Notes: generated from the letters alone by a model not told the origin. A DNA stretch of 64,000 bases from Bacillota bacterium (GCA_023416695.1 JAEZGY010000094.1:1-64000); one strand, 5' to 3'. Shown: positions 8,165 to 17,389, numbered from the stretch's first letter. Made by a program: numbers and translations.

Positions 8165-8995
8165 TTAACTCCTTACTAAAGCATACAACAAATGCTTCAT
8201 TGTGTGTCTCTTACTGATTCGATCTATATAGCCATGTTCCAACAAATATTCTGCTCGTTGAAAGCCTTCTGGTAACTTTTGCCTGATGGTCTGCTCAATT
8301 ACTCTAGGACCCGCAAAGCCTATCAAAGCACCTGGTTCTGCTAGAATTATATCACCTAGCATTGCAAAGCTCGCCATTACTCCACCTGTAGTTGGATCTG
8401 TTAATACAGAAATGTATAATAGGCCTTCCTCATCATGCTTCTTAATTGCTTGTGCTGTCTTTGCCATCTGCATTAAGGAAACAATTCCTTCCTGCATTCT
8501 AGCCCCACCAGAACAACAGAACAAAATTAAGGGAAGTCTCTCTCTTGTAGCACCTTCTACTAATCTAGTTATCTTCTCCCCAACAACATACCCCATGCTT
8601 CCCATCATAAACTTGGCACCCATTACGCCAATGGCAACAGGCACGTTGTGAATAAGTCCAATCCCCGTAATGATGGCCTCATCTAAGGAGGTAGACTCTC
8701 TAGTAGCCTTTAGCTTTTCTTTATAACCTGGAAAATTTAGAGGATCACTTATCTCCATAGTAGCGTCCCATTCATTAAAGCTACCTTCATCTAAAATCAT
8801 ACTTAAACGTTCTCTTGGGGAGAGTCTAAAGGGATGATTACAGCTAGGACAGACATGATAATTCTCAATTAGATCTTGGGTATAAATAATGTTTCCACAG
8901 TCACTACATTTTTCAAATAGACCATCTGGAATATCTATGGTATGTGGAGTTTTCCTGTTATATAGCGAATTCTTTTTTATACGCTCCTTAATCAT
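8165..8995 (-). CDS. accD: Acetyl-CoA carboxylase carboxyltransferase beta subunit
   Basis: A 276-aa protein with the AccD zinc ribbon (Cys30, Cys33, Cys49, Cys52 in CSDCG and CPSCN) followed by the crotonase-type domain (ITGIGLIHNVPVAIGVMG, GGARMQEG, GFAGPRVIEQT). It forms the heterotetrameric transferase with AccA. Its ATGA start overlaps the end of accC by 4 bases, indicating translational coupling in the order accB-fabZ-accC-accD-accA. Confidence 0.95.
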   Translation of the reverse strand: MIKERIKKNSLYNRKTPHTIDIPDGLFEKCSDCGNIIYTQDLIENYHVCPSCNHPFRLSPRERLSMILDEGSFNEWDATMEISDPLNFPGYKEKLKATRESTSLDEAIITGIGLIHNVPVAIGVMGAKFMMGSMGYVVGEKITRLVEGATRERLPLILFCCSGGARMQEGIVSLMQMAKTAQAIKKHDEEGLLYISVLTDPTTGGVMASFAMLGDIILAEPGALIGFAGPRVIEQTIRQKLPEGFQRAEYLLEHGYIDRISKRHTMKHLLYALVRS

Positions 8996-10356
8996 GCCAT
9001 CCCTCCTCTTACTTTATTGACACAGAAACGCTCAATATATTGGGTATCTAGCTCATTAGCCTCAAATTCCTTCTGTTCAATTATTTCATAAAGGAAATCC
9101 GTATTGGTCTTAGTTCCCTCAATCACCAATTCCCCTAAAGCACTTTTCATTTTCTCAATTGCTTCTCTCCTATCCCTACCCTTAACTAATAGCTTTGCAA
9201 GTAAGGAGTCGTACATAGGAGGAACGGTATATCCCTGATATAAGGCCGAATCTATTCTTACTCCACAGCCTCCTGGAAAATGAAGATTTTCAATGGTACC
9301 AGGAGTCGGCATAAAATTACATTCAGGGTCCTCTGCATTAATACGACATTCTATAGCATGACCGTTTAGGTTTATATTCTCCTGTTTTATAAGAAGTTTC
9401 TCTCCTGCTGCCATTAGTATCTGCTCTTTAATTAAATCAAGACCTGTAACAAGTTCTGTTACCCCATGCTCAACCTGAATTCGTGTATTCATTTCCATAA
9501 AATAAAAGTTCTGCTCTTTATCCACTAAAAACTCTATGGTACCTACGGTAGAGTAACCAACTGCTTTTGCTGCTCGAACTGCTGCCTTCCCCATCTCATC
9601 TCTTACCTTTTGGTCTAAAATAACTGCTGGAGATTCCTCTATTAGCTTTTGATGTCTTCGTTGTAAGGAACAGTCTCTCTCTCCAAGATGTACCACATTG
9701 CCATACAGATCGGCTAAAACTTGCACCTCGATATGTCTAGCCTCTGAAATATACTTTTCAATATACATGGTATCGTCTGCAAAAGCACTTTTTGCCTCTG
9801 TCTGAGCGTTCTGGAATAACTTTATAAACTCTTTTTCATTATGCGCAATTCGCATGCCCTTTCCGCCACCGCCTAAGGCTGCCTTTATCATTACGGGATA
9901 TCCAAAGGCATCTGCTTGTTTCTTTGCCACCTTAACGTCCCTTACAGACTCTTTCGTGCCTGGAATAACAGGAACCTTGGCTTCCATCATAGTTTTTCTT
10001 GCTTCTGCTTTGTTTCCCATTTTCGTAAGTACCGTTTCATCTGGTCCTATGAAAACGATATTACATTGTTTACATAAGGACTGAAACTTACTATTTTCTG
10101 ATAGAAATCCAAAGCCAGGATGTATGGCATCTGCCCCAGTTGCCACAGCAGCACTAAGGATTCTTTGCATATTCAGATAACTATCCTTCGCTTTCGCAGG
10201 GCCGATACAGACAGTTTCATCGGCTAGCATAGTATGAAGAGCTTCCTTGTCAGCTTCTGAACATATGGCTACTGTTTGAATTCCCATTTCGCGACAAGCT
10301 CTGATGATACGAACTGCAATCTCACCACGATTTGCAATTAAGATCTTTTGAAACAT
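8992..10356 (-). CDS. accC: Biotin carboxylase subunit of acetyl-CoA carboxylase
   Basis: A 454-aa ATP-grasp enzyme of normal length. ILIANRGEIAVRIIRACRE opens the N-terminal domain, the glycine-rich ATP loop is KAALGGGGKGMR (about residues 158-169) and the active-site region reads FYFMEMNTRIQVEHGVTE. It carboxylates the biotin on AccB using ATP and bicarbonate. It lies between fabZ and accD in the operon, 15 bases after fabZ. Confidence 0.96.
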   Translation of the reverse strand: MFQKILIANRGEIAVRIIRACREMGIQTVAICSEADKEALHTMLADETVCIGPAKAKDSYLNMQRILSAAVATGADAIHPGFGFLSENSKFQSLCKQCNIVFIGPDETVLTKMGNKAEARKTMMEAKVPVIPGTKESVRDVKVAKKQADAFGYPVMIKAALGGGGKGMRIAHNEKEFIKLFQNAQTEAKSAFADDTMYIEKYISEARHIEVQVLADLYGNVVHLGERDCSLQRRHQKLIEESPAVILDQKVRDEMGKAAVRAAKAVGYSTVGTIEFLVDKEQNFYFMEMNTRIQVEHGVTELVTGLDLIKEQILMAAGEKLLIKQENINLNGHAIECRINAEDPECNFMPTPGTIENLHFPGGCGVRIDSALYQGYTVPPMYDSLLAKLLVKGRDRREAIEKMKSALGELVIEGTKTNTDFLYEIIEQKEFEANELDTQYIERFCVNKVRGGMA

Positions 10357-10371
10357 TTAGCACACCTCCAG

Positions 10372-10797
10372 CTACCCAATGACAAAGGTTAAAGTTGCCT
10401 GAGTACAAACCTTCTCATCTACATAAGCAATTGCATTTGCAACACCAATTGGGCCTTTTTGCTTAATTAGTTTAACTTCTAAACGTAGTACATCACCAGG
10501 AACTACCTTACTTTTGAATTTTGCATCAGAAATCCCACCAAAATAAACAGTTTTTCCTTTGAATTCTTCACAGCTTAAACAAATAACCGCTCCTACCTGA
10601 GCTAGCGCCTCGATAATCAATACTCCAGGCATAACGGCTTCCTCTGGAAAATGTCCTGAAAAAAAAGGTTCATTATAGGAAACGCATTTTCTCCCTATCC
10701 CTTGTATTCCTGGTTCTAACTCAAGTATTCGATCAATTAAAAGGAAGGGGCTTCTATGAGGTATTATTTTTTTAATTTCATTTATATTTAATTCCAT
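10372..10797 (-). CDS. fabZ: 3-hydroxyacyl-ACP dehydratase
   Basis: A 141-aa single hot-dog-fold protein. IPHRSPFLLIDRI opens it and the catalytic pair is His49 (SGHFPEEAVMPG) and Glu63 (IIEALAQ). It removes water from 3-hydroxyacyl-ACP to give trans-2-enoyl-ACP. Its ATG overlaps the stop of accB by one base. No FabA or FabM-like isomerase gene is in the operon, so this window does not show how unsaturated acyl chains would be made. Confidence 0.96.
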   Translation of the reverse strand: MELNINEIKKIIPHRSPFLLIDRILELEPGIQGIGRKCVSYNEPFFSGHFPEEAVMPGVLIIEALAQVGAVICLSCEEFKGKTVYFGGISDAKFKSKVVPGDVLRLEVKLIKQKGPIGVANAIAYVDEKVCTQATLTFVIG

Positions 10798-11219
10798 TAG
10801 CCTATCCTCACTATTCCTTGCCCGTATTCTACTAATTGCTCATTTTCAACCAGAATTTCTAGAATAACTCCATCCTTCGTTGCCTCTACTTCGTTCATCA
10901 GCTTCATAGCTTCAATAATACCTATTACTTGGCCTTTTTTCACGGTATCTCCTACCTTGATATAAGGCTTCGCACCTTCGGCTGGTTGTGCATAAAAGAC
11001 ACCTACCAAAGGAGAGGATACCACCTCGCCACATGGTTCTACAGTTGTCTCACATTTTAAATTCTGTTCTATTGTAATACTCGTTGGTTCAGTTGAATGA
11101 ATCACTTTTGTGGGTTGCTGTTGTAATATAAGACAGCTTCCATTTTCCTCATATTGAAAAGAAGATAATGTAGAATTTGAGACAGTTTCCACTAACTTAA
11201 GAATTTGTTCCATTTGCAT
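10797..11219 (-). CDS. accB: Biotin carboxyl carrier protein of acetyl-CoA carboxylase
   Basis: A protein of about 140 aa. An N-terminal helical part and a Pro/Thr-containing linker lead to the biotinyl domain, with the biotin-accepting Lys106 in the consensus EAMKLMNEVEA. The start is placed at the ATG at 11219, behind AAGGAG with 8-base spacing; an ATG at 11237 overlapping the fabF stop has no such site. It carries carboxybiotin between AccC and AccA/AccD. Confidence 0.95.
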   Translation of the reverse strand: MQMEQILKLVETVSNSTLSSFQYEENGSCLILQQQPTKVIHSTEPTSITIEQNLKCETTVEPCGEVVSSPLVGVFYAQPAEGAKPYIKVGDTVKKGQVIGIIEAMKLMNEVEATKDGVILEILVENEQLVEYGQGIVRIG

Positions 11220-11236
11220 AATAATGACTCCTTCCA

Positions 11237-12484
11237 TTACTCCACATATTTCTTGACTAAGATACTTCCGTTATGACCTCCGAATCCTAAGGAGTTACTT
11301 AAGGCATACATCACCTTACGATCCGTGACCGCTTTCGATGTATAATCAAGATCTAACTCCTCGTCTGGGATCTTATACCCTACTGTAGGATGAATATAAT
11401 CCTCTAAAACTTCCTTTACGCAGGTAATGAATTCAACTGCTCCAGCAGCACCTAATAAATGCCCTGTCATGGATTTTGTAGACTGAACCTTAACCTTCAA
11501 GGCATCTTCTTTAAAGGCCTTCTTAATCGCTCTGGTTTCAAATAAGTCATTATGATGAGTACTAGTACCATGGGCATTGATTACTGTGACATCTTTTGGT
11601 GTGATATTAGCTTCCTTCATGGCAAGTTCCATGGCTCTTGCTGCTCCATCCCCATCTTCACAAGGGGAGGTAATGTGAAAGGCATCACTAGTTGCACCAT
11701 AGCCTACCACTTCTGCTAATATCGTAGCTCCACGTGCCTTCGCATGTTCATAGGATTCTAAAATAACGACTCCAGCACCTTCTCCCATTACGAAACCACT
11801 ACGCTCCTTATCAAATGGAATAGACGCTCTATTTGGGTCCTGTGACTGTGTTAAGGCGGTTAAAGCCCCAAAGCCAGCTATCCCAATTGGTGTAATAGAA
11901 GCTTCTGTTCCACCTGCCACCATGACATCAGCCTCTCCCCATTGTATATAGCGATAGGCTTCTCCAATAGAATGAGTACCGGTAGCACATGCTGTTACAA
12001 CATTGGTACTTTTTCCTTGTAAACCATAAGCTATGGCAATATTACCAGCTGCCATATTGGAAATCATCATTGGAACTAATAAGGTAGATACTCTATTAGG
12101 ACCCTTTTCTAATAGCTTTTCGTATTCTTTTTCCATCACTTGAAGGCTACCAATTCCAGAGCCCACACTTACCCCAATTCTAGTTCTATCTTCTTTTTCT
12201 AAATCTAAACCGGAATGTTCAATGGCTTCCTTCGTTGCTACTACTGCATACTGACAAAATAAATCCATTCTTTTCGCAGATTTTGGATCCATATATTCCT
12301 TTGCATTAAAATCCTTTATCTCAGCAGCTAATTTTACCTTATAATCTGAAGTATCGAACCGAGTAAGGGGGCCAATGGCTACCATTTCCTTCTTAATATT
12401 CTCCCAAAACTCGGGTATATTTTTTCCGTTTGGAGCTATGATACCTAATCCAGTAACCACTACTCGCTTTTTTTGATTCTCCAT
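11237..12484 (-). CDS. fabF: 3-oxoacyl-ACP synthase II
   Basis: A 415-aa thiolase-fold condensing enzyme. The catalytic triad is visible: Cys166 in VVTACATGTHS, His in NAHGTSTHHND (near residue 303) and His in KSMTGHLLGAAG (near 340). It condenses malonyl-ACP with acyl-ACP during chain elongation. The start at 12484 has AAGGAGG 5 bases upstream. It is the only condensing enzyme in the operon: no fabH, which normally starts chains, lies in the window. Confidence 0.96.
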   Translation of the reverse strand: MENQKKRVVVTGLGIIAPNGKNIPEFWENIKKEMVAIGPLTRFDTSDYKVKLAAEIKDFNAKEYMDPKSAKRMDLFCQYAVVATKEAIEHSGLDLEKEDRTRIGVSVGSGIGSLQVMEKEYEKLLEKGPNRVSTLLVPMMISNMAAGNIAIAYGLQGKSTNVVTACATGTHSIGEAYRYIQWGEADVMVAGGTEASITPIGIAGFGALTALTQSQDPNRASIPFDKERSGFVMGEGAGVVILESYEHAKARGATILAEVVGYGATSDAFHITSPCEDGDGAARAMELAMKEANITPKDVTVINAHGTSTHHNDLFETRAIKKAFKEDALKVKVQSTKSMTGHLLGAAGAVEFITCVKEVLEDYIHPTVGYKIPDEELDLDYTSKAVTDRKVMYALSNSLGFGGHNGSILVKKYVE

Positions 12485-12499
12485 AGTAACCTCCTTCAT

Positions 12500-13237
12500 T
12501 TATAGCGCTAATCCTCCATCTACTCCAATGACCTGACCTGTTATATAGGAGGCCTTATCAGAGGCAAGAAAAGCAACAACATCTGCTACTTCCTTCGCTT
12601 CTCCTAGACGTCGTAGAGAAATATGATTTGATGTATTTTCAATAATCCCATCGGATAGCTTCTCCGTCATTTCTGTGCGAATAAAACCTGGTGCTACTGC
12701 ATTTACAGTAATTCCTTTTGAACCTATTTCCTTGGCGAGAGATTTGGTAAGCCCAATAATTCCTGCCTTTGAGGCTGCATAGTTCACCTGACCGGCATTT
12801 CCATTTACTCCTACAATGGAGGAAATATTAATAATTCTACCGTATTTTTGTTTCAACATAATTCTAGCTGCAAGCTTTGAGGTATAAAAACATCCTGTCA
12901 AATTAGTTTCTAGAACCTGACTAAATTCCTCTTCGCTCATTTTTAGTATCAAGTTATCTTTCGTGATTCCTGCGTTGTTTACCAATACATCGATACGACC
13001 ATAGGTAGACATAACTTCCTTTATCATGGCCCCTACAGAATCCATGTCACTGACATTAGCTTGATACACCATAGTTTCGGCCCCTATAGCATTAATCTCC
13101 TTCTTTGTCTCAAGAGCTTTTTCGTAAGAGCCATTGTAATTTATGATAACGGTATATCCCTCCAAAGCCAGTGCTTTTGCTATTTCCTTACCAATTCCTC
13201 TACTAGCTCCAGTGACTAGTGCAACTCGTCTATCCAC
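12500..13237 (-). CDS. fabG: 3-oxoacyl-ACP reductase
   Basis: A 245-aa classical short-chain dehydrogenase. The Rossmann motif is TGASRGIG (9-16), with NNAG at 87-90 and the catalytic Ser140, Tyr153 and Lys157 (YAASK). The C-terminus ITGQVIGVDGGLAL is typical of FabG. It reduces 3-oxoacyl-ACP with NADPH. It abuts fabD with no gap. Confidence 0.96.
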   Translation of the reverse strand: MDRRVALVTGASRGIGKEIAKALALEGYTVIINYNGSYEKALETKKEINAIGAETMVYQANVSDMDSVGAMIKEVMSTYGRIDVLVNNAGITKDNLILKMSEEEFSQVLETNLTGCFYTSKLAARIMLKQKYGRIINISSIVGVNGNAGQVNYAASKAGIIGLTKSLAKEIGSKGITVNAVAPGFIRTEMTEKLSDGIIENTSNHISLRRLGEAKEVADVVAFLASDKASYITGQVIGVDGGLAL

Positions 13238-14188
13238 CTACTTCACCTCTTCCTTTTGTAACATTTCGATAAGTTGATTAAAGTCAGACACGTTTTCTAC
13301 GTTATAGATTTGTGCTTTACTATTTATCTGTCTTACTAAACCAGTTAAGGTTTTACCTGGCCCAACTTCAACGAAGAGTTCTACCCCATCTTTTATCATT
13401 GCTTCTATACTTTGTCTCCATAAAACTGGAGAAGATACTTGCCTTACAAGCAAGTCCTTAACTCTTTTCTCCTCCCCATCTTGTATACTTATATATTCTG
13501 ATGTCACGTTAGTGAGATAAGGTATCTTAGATTTGTGGAGGTTGATTTCACTTAATACTTCAGATAGCTTTTGTCCGCTTTCTCTTAATAATGGAGAATG
13601 GAATGGTCCACTGACCTTTAAAGATACTACCTTTTTGGCTCCAGCCTGTTTTAACCTCTCACAAGCTTTAGATACCGCATCCTTCTCTCCTGATATTACA
13701 GTTTGTACTGGACTATTATAATTGGCAATTTGTACAACTCCCTCTACTTCATCACAGACTTGTTCTATGACTGTAGAATCAAGGTAAAAGATCGCCGCCA
13801 TGGCACCAAGACCTTTCGGTACTGCCTGTTCCATGAAAATACCACGCTTTCTAACCACCGCTAGGGCGTCTTCAAAATTTAGGATCCCACTGGCTACTAA
13901 CGCATTGTACTCTCCAAGGCTTAATCCAGCGCATACATCTGGTTTAATACCTCTATTAACTAGTGCAACACGAATCGCTTCACTTACAGTAAAAATAGCG
14001 GCCTGGGTATACTCCGTCTGATTGATCTTCTCATTTTCTTCAAAGCACATGGTAGTAATGGTAAAGTCTAACTGTGCATTTGCTTTCTCAAATACTTCCT
14101 TACTCTCTGGAAAGGCATCATAAAATTCCTTTCCCATTCCTATATATTGAGACCCCTGTCCGGGGAATAAAAAGCTAATTTTGGGCAT
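13238..14188 (-). CDS. fabD: Malonyl-CoA:ACP transacylase
   Basis: A 316-aa transacylase. FPGQGSQYIGMGK opens the protein, the nucleophile is Ser90 in the GLSLGEY elbow, and the catalytic His lies in GPFHSPLL near residue 200. The residue before the nucleophile pair is Leu where many homologues have His (GHSLG); this variation is common in Firmicutes. It loads malonate from CoA onto acyl carrier protein. Confidence 0.95.
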   Translation of the reverse strand: MPKISFLFPGQGSQYIGMGKEFYDAFPESKEVFEKANAQLDFTITTMCFEENEKINQTEYTQAAIFTVSEAIRVALVNRGIKPDVCAGLSLGEYNALVASGILNFEDALAVVRKRGIFMEQAVPKGLGAMAAIFYLDSTVIEQVCDEVEGVVQIANYNSPVQTVISGEKDAVSKACERLKQAGAKKVVSLKVSGPFHSPLLRESGQKLSEVLSEINLHKSKIPYLTNVTSEYISIQDGEEKRVKDLLVRQVSSPVLWRQSIEAMIKDGVELFVEVGPGKTLTGLVRQINSKAQIYNVENVSDFNQLIEMLQKEEVK

Positions 14189-14253
14189 AGTTCATCCTCG
14201 CTTCGCTACCTGAACCAAGCGTCCTCCTTTTATCTATTCATTTTAAAAACTGA

Positions 14254-15174
14254 TTAATTCATTAGTTGCTCTGCCTGCAACATGATTTCTTCCATCATCT
14301 CTTGACAGGTTTGTTCTCTTTTTACAAGTCCAGCAATCTGTCCAGCCATCATAGTTCCGTTTAATACATCTCCATCCACAACCGCTTTCTTAAGAGAACC
14401 CAAGGTAAGATACTCCAGTTCTTCAAAACTCTTTCCTTCCTTCTCTAACTTTAGATATTCTCTTGTCATAGCATTCTTAATTGCACGAATTGGATGGCCA
14501 TGAGATCTTCCAGTTACTGTAGAATCAATATCATTGGCTTTTAGTACTTTCTGCTTATAATTGTCATGGACAATACATTCCTTAGCAACTAAAAACCTTG
14601 TTCCTAATTGGGCCCCTTGAGCACCTAGCATCATAACGGCAGCAAGCCCTCTTCCGTCTCCTATCCCACCAGCCGCGATAACAGGGATATTTACCTGATC
14701 TACTACCTGAGGAATTAATGTCATAGTCGTTAATTCTCCAATATGTCCTCCAGATTCACAACCTTCAGCAATCAAGGCATCTGCTCCGTAACGTTGCATT
14801 CGCTTTGCTAGGGCTACACTGGCTACTACCGGGATTACTTTAATACCGGCTGCTTTCCAAGCAGGAATGTATTTTTCTGGATTACCCGCTCCTGTTGTTA
14901 CCGCCGCTACCTTCTCTTCTACTAACACCTGAGCTAGCTCTTCTGCGTAAGGGCTTAGTAACATAATATTTACTCCAAAAGGACGATCTGTTAGTTCTTT
15001 AGCCTTCCTTATTTCTTGACGAATTACCTGGGCCGGAGCATTACCTCCTGCAATGATACCTAATCCACCTGCATTAGATACTGAAGCAGCTAACTTATGC
15101 TCTGCTACCCAAGCCATTCCTCCCTGGAGGATAGGATACTTAATCCCTAGTAAGTTGCATATGCTCGTCTTCAT
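14254..15174 (-). CDS. fabK: Enoyl-ACP reductase, FMN-dependent FabK type
   Basis: A 306-aa FMN-dependent TIM-barrel enoyl reductase. YPILQGGMAWVAEHKLAASVSNAGGLGII opens in the FabK manner, followed by EGCESGGHIG and IAAGGIGDGRG phosphate-binding motifs. It performs the last step of each elongation round. Using FabK rather than FabI is the usual situation in Clostridia and predicts low triclosan sensitivity. It follows acpP by 3 bases. The second FabK-like gene at the far end of the operon is more distant. Confidence 0.93.
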   Translation of the reverse strand: MKTSICNLLGIKYPILQGGMAWVAEHKLAASVSNAGGLGIIAGGNAPAQVIRQEIRKAKELTDRPFGVNIMLLSPYAEELAQVLVEEKVAAVTTGAGNPEKYIPAWKAAGIKVIPVVASVALAKRMQRYGADALIAEGCESGGHIGELTTMTLIPQVVDQVNIPVIAAGGIGDGRGLAAVMMLGAQGAQLGTRFLVAKECIVHDNYKQKVLKANDIDSTVTGRSHGHPIRAIKNAMTREYLKLEKEGKSFEELEYLTLGSLKKAVVDGDVLNGTMMAGQIAGLVKREQTCQEMMEEIMLQAEQLMN

Positions 15175-15177
15175 ATC

Positions 15178-15408
15178 TTATTCCTCAACGCCCTTAGATT
15201 TTAAGTAATCCATAATATCCTGTACGGTTTTAATATCAACTAAATCCTCAGAAGGAACTTCGATATCATATTTTTCTTCCAGTGCCATAACAAATTCAAA
15301 GATATCTAGACTATCTGCGCCTAAATCCTCCTTTAAAGCTGTGTTTGGAGTAATTTCTCCTGTTACATTAAGACCTTCTCTAATCATTTCAACTAAATTC
15401 TCAAACAT
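15178..15408 (-). CDS. acpP: Acyl carrier protein
   Basis: A 76-aa acidic protein with the phosphopantetheine serine Ser33 in LGADSLDIFEF. Four-helix length and charge are normal. It carries growing acyl chains for the whole operon. It lies 16 bases downstream of the small membrane protein gene with AAGGAG before its ATG, so no separate promoter is evident between them. Confidence 0.96.
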   Translation of the reverse strand: MFENLVEMIREGLNVTGEITPNTALKEDLGADSLDIFEFVMALEEKYDIEVPSEDLVDIKTVQDIMDYLKSKGVEE

Positions 15409-15424
15409 TCTTATTCTCCTTTAC

Positions 15425-15679
15425 TTAAGCCACTACTTTTATTTGTTTTTTCTTTTTAGAAATAAGAGCGATTACACTAAATGTTAATGCGATTACAGCA
15501 AAGATTCCCATGGTAATGGTGATTATCCTTTTTATGTTATTACGTATCGCCTGAAACATACGTGTAAAACGGTTTTTCAGTCGCACCCAAAACCCTTCTA
15601 TATCTTTTTCAACTTGATCCTCTTCAAAGGATGTAAGTTTTAATTCTCCAAATAAATCTATTAGGTAACGATCATTCAT
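15425..15679 (-). CDS. Small membrane protein encoded with the ECF sigma factor (possible anti-sigma)
   Basis: An 84-aa protein with a charged cytoplasmic-type N-terminal half (about residues 1-50, rich in Lys/Arg and Glu) and one transmembrane helix (IITITMGIFAVIALTFSVIALI, about 52-73) followed by a Lys-rich tail. It starts 2 bases after the sigma factor stop, behind AAAGGAG. The one-gene-downstream position and topology are those of membrane anti-sigma factors, but no zinc-binding HxxxCxxC motif is present and I do not recognise a family. Function inferred from context only. Confidence 0.7.
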   Translation of the reverse strand: MNDRYLIDLFGELKLTSFEEDQVEKDIEGFWVRLKNRFTRMFQAIRNNIKRIITITMGIFAVIALTFSVIALISKKKKQIKVVA

Positions 15680-15681
15680 TC

Positions 15682-16239
15682 CTACAACTCCTTTCCTAAT
15701 TCTTTTTTCATGCTGACTCGCAACCTAGAAATCTTACTGTCGACAGCATTTACTGTAGAAGACATTTTCTTCGCTATTTGTTTAGAGGATTGCATATAGA
15801 AATACTTACGAATCAATAGTTCTCTGTCTTTTGCATTGAGCTTCCAAAGGAATTGCTGAAGCCTATATACATCCTCCTTTAGTACTATTTGTTCTTCAAG
15901 ACTCTTATCAGCTGCCATATAATTTAGAGCTGCTTCAGGATAATCTAAAGCAATTAAATCCTTCTCCTTTCGTGACACGTCTCTAAGGCGATTGACTGCA
16001 GTGTTTCTAGCAATGACCTTTAAATATGTCTTTAAGGAAGACTTTGTCAAATCATATCGCTCTATGTTTCGCCATATCTTCATATAAGTATCGTTAAGAC
16101 ACTCTTCTGCATCTCGATGGTTTGATCCCAATATCGTATTGATGATATAGAGAATCAACTTTTCATATTTTTGTGCAAGTTTAATGAGTCCTGCTTCTTC
16201 TCTATTTGAAAGCAATTCAACAATTTCCTGATCAGTCAA
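15682..16239 (-). CDS. ECF-type sigma-70 family RNA polymerase sigma factor
   Basis: A 185-aa protein with region 2 (about residues 20-95; DAEECLNDTYMKIWRNIERYD and SLKTYLKVIARNTAVNRLRD) and region 4 (about 125-180; LNAKDRELLIRKYFYMQSSKQIAKKM). The two-domain layout is that of extracytoplasmic-function sigma factors. The start is TTG, preceded by a perfect GGAGG 7 bases upstream. It is the first gene of what looks like one transcription unit with the fatty-acid genes, an unusual position. A TATAAT at 16322-16327 may be its -10 box, with no good -35. Confidence 0.85.
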   Translation of the reverse strand: MTDQEIVELLSNREEAGLIKLAQKYEKLILYIINTILGSNHRDAEECLNDTYMKIWRNIERYDLTKSSLKTYLKVIARNTAVNRLRDVSRKEKDLIALDYPEAALNYMAADKSLEEQIVLKEDVYRLQQFLWKLNAKDRELLIRKYFYMQSSKQIAKKMSSTVNAVDSKISRLRVSMKKELGKEL

Positions 16240-16389
16240 CTTGTTACCTCCTTTGCTTACATATACTTATACCCCAACTTTTTTTATATCTTGCAAATAA
16301 TTTAAAAATATTATTATTTTTATTATAACGTAATATTTTACTATATCCTACCAATTTATAAAACTAGTGATTACAGTTACATTAAAAGC

Positions 16390-16424
16390 AAAGGAAAGCA
16401 GAGCTTTAAGCCCTGCTTTCCTTT
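16390..16424 (-). terminator. Rho-independent terminator after the 56-aa ORF
   Basis: An 11-bp stem AAGGAAAGCAG / CTGCTTTCCTT with a T-rich tail on the minus strand, 30 bases past the stop at 16455. It separates the vWA region from the sigma factor gene. Confidence 0.85.
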
Positions 16425-16454
16425 TATATTTTATTAAAATATGATGATTTGTAC

Positions 16455-16625
16455 TTAATAATCAGCTACTAGATGAGATAGCGTATAGCTCTTTAAGACA
16501 AATAGGCAAATAATCAATTCCTTGATCGTCTCCACAATATGTTGATAAGTTTCCTTCTTCTCTCTATAAACTAGCCGAGTGCCTATGAATCCATGCTTCT
16601 TTAATAGCTTTGCAATTACTTTCAT
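16455..16625 (-). CDS. Hypothetical 56-aa protein
   Basis: A short ORF starting MKVIAKLLKKHGFIGTR, basic at the N-terminus with a hydrophobic middle (IKELIICLFVLKSYTL). GGGGAG stands before the ATG at 16625, so I prefer this start to the ATG 12 bases upstream. It lies 23 bases after the vWA gene and before a terminator, which supports a third gene in that unit. No family recognised; it may not be translated. Confidence 0.4.
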   Translation of the reverse strand: MKVIAKLLKKHGFIGTRLVYREKKETYQHIVETIKELIICLFVLKSYTLSHLVADY

Positions 16626-16648
16626 ATCTCTCCCCATCCATACATAAT

Positions 16649-17302
16649 TTACCTACTCTTTTTTCGTTCTGCATAATCCTTCTTGATTTTTTTACTCCAA
16701 TCCTTTTTAATTGCATTAGTTGTTCTAAATTCACTTACTGCATCCGCAAGTACTGCATAATTTAGTTGGGTTCCCTCGCTATCACAGTTGTAATTAACTG
16801 CTCTATCAGGACATATCCCAAACCGTCCTGCTTCATAGGTGGCATCGATATTCGCTCCTAAAAACAAAAACTCCCAACCGTGCTTCTCTCGTTGTCGTTC
16901 TACCATCTGCTTTACCGTTTTGTAATCATATCTACTACTAGCATTTTCCTGTCCATCTGTTGTAATAATGAAGATCGTCTTCTCTGGTCTATCTTCTTCT
17001 CTAGCATATTTGTGTACATTTCCAATATGATGAATCGCTCCACCTACAGCATCCAAGAGGGCAGTACAGCCTCTTACATAATATTCTTTATCAGTCATAG
17101 GGCTTACCTTAGAAAGAGGTATTCTATCATGTAAAACCTCACTCCTATCATCAAATAATACAGTAGAGACGAGAGCTTCTCCCTCTTCTCTTTTCTGTTT
17201 ATGAAGCATAGAGTTATATCCACCAATAGTATCAGATTCCAACCCCGCCATAGATCCGCTTCTGTCTAGAATAAATACGATTTCTGTTAAGCCATTTTTC
17301 AT
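16649..17302 (-). CDS. von Willebrand factor A domain protein (TerY-like)
   Basis: A 217-aa cytoplasmic protein made of one vWA domain. The metal-ion-dependent adhesion site is intact: DRSGSM (about residues 13-18), a Thr in GCTALLDAVG (about 79) and TTDGQENAS (about 113). No signal peptide is present. Small free-standing vWA proteins of this kind (TerY-like) occur beside stress and tellurite-type clusters; here no TerD genes are near. It lies 87 bases downstream of a macro-domain gene. Its molecular role is unknown. Confidence 0.85.
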   Translation of the reverse strand: MKNGLTEIVFILDRSGSMAGLESDTIGGYNSMLHKQKREEGEALVSTVLFDDRSEVLHDRIPLSKVSPMTDKEYYVRGCTALLDAVGGAIHHIGNVHKYAREEDRPEKTIFIITTDGQENASSRYDYKTVKQMVERQREKHGWEFLFLGANIDATYEAGRFGICPDRAVNYNCDSEGTQLNYAVLADAVSEFRTTNAIKKDWSKKIKKDYAERKKSR

Positions 17303-17389
17303 ATAACATTACCTCTCTTCTTTTGATTTAAGGTTAGTATACGGTAATTTGACTATATGAAGGTCACCTTGCAAGCGACATTTATTATG

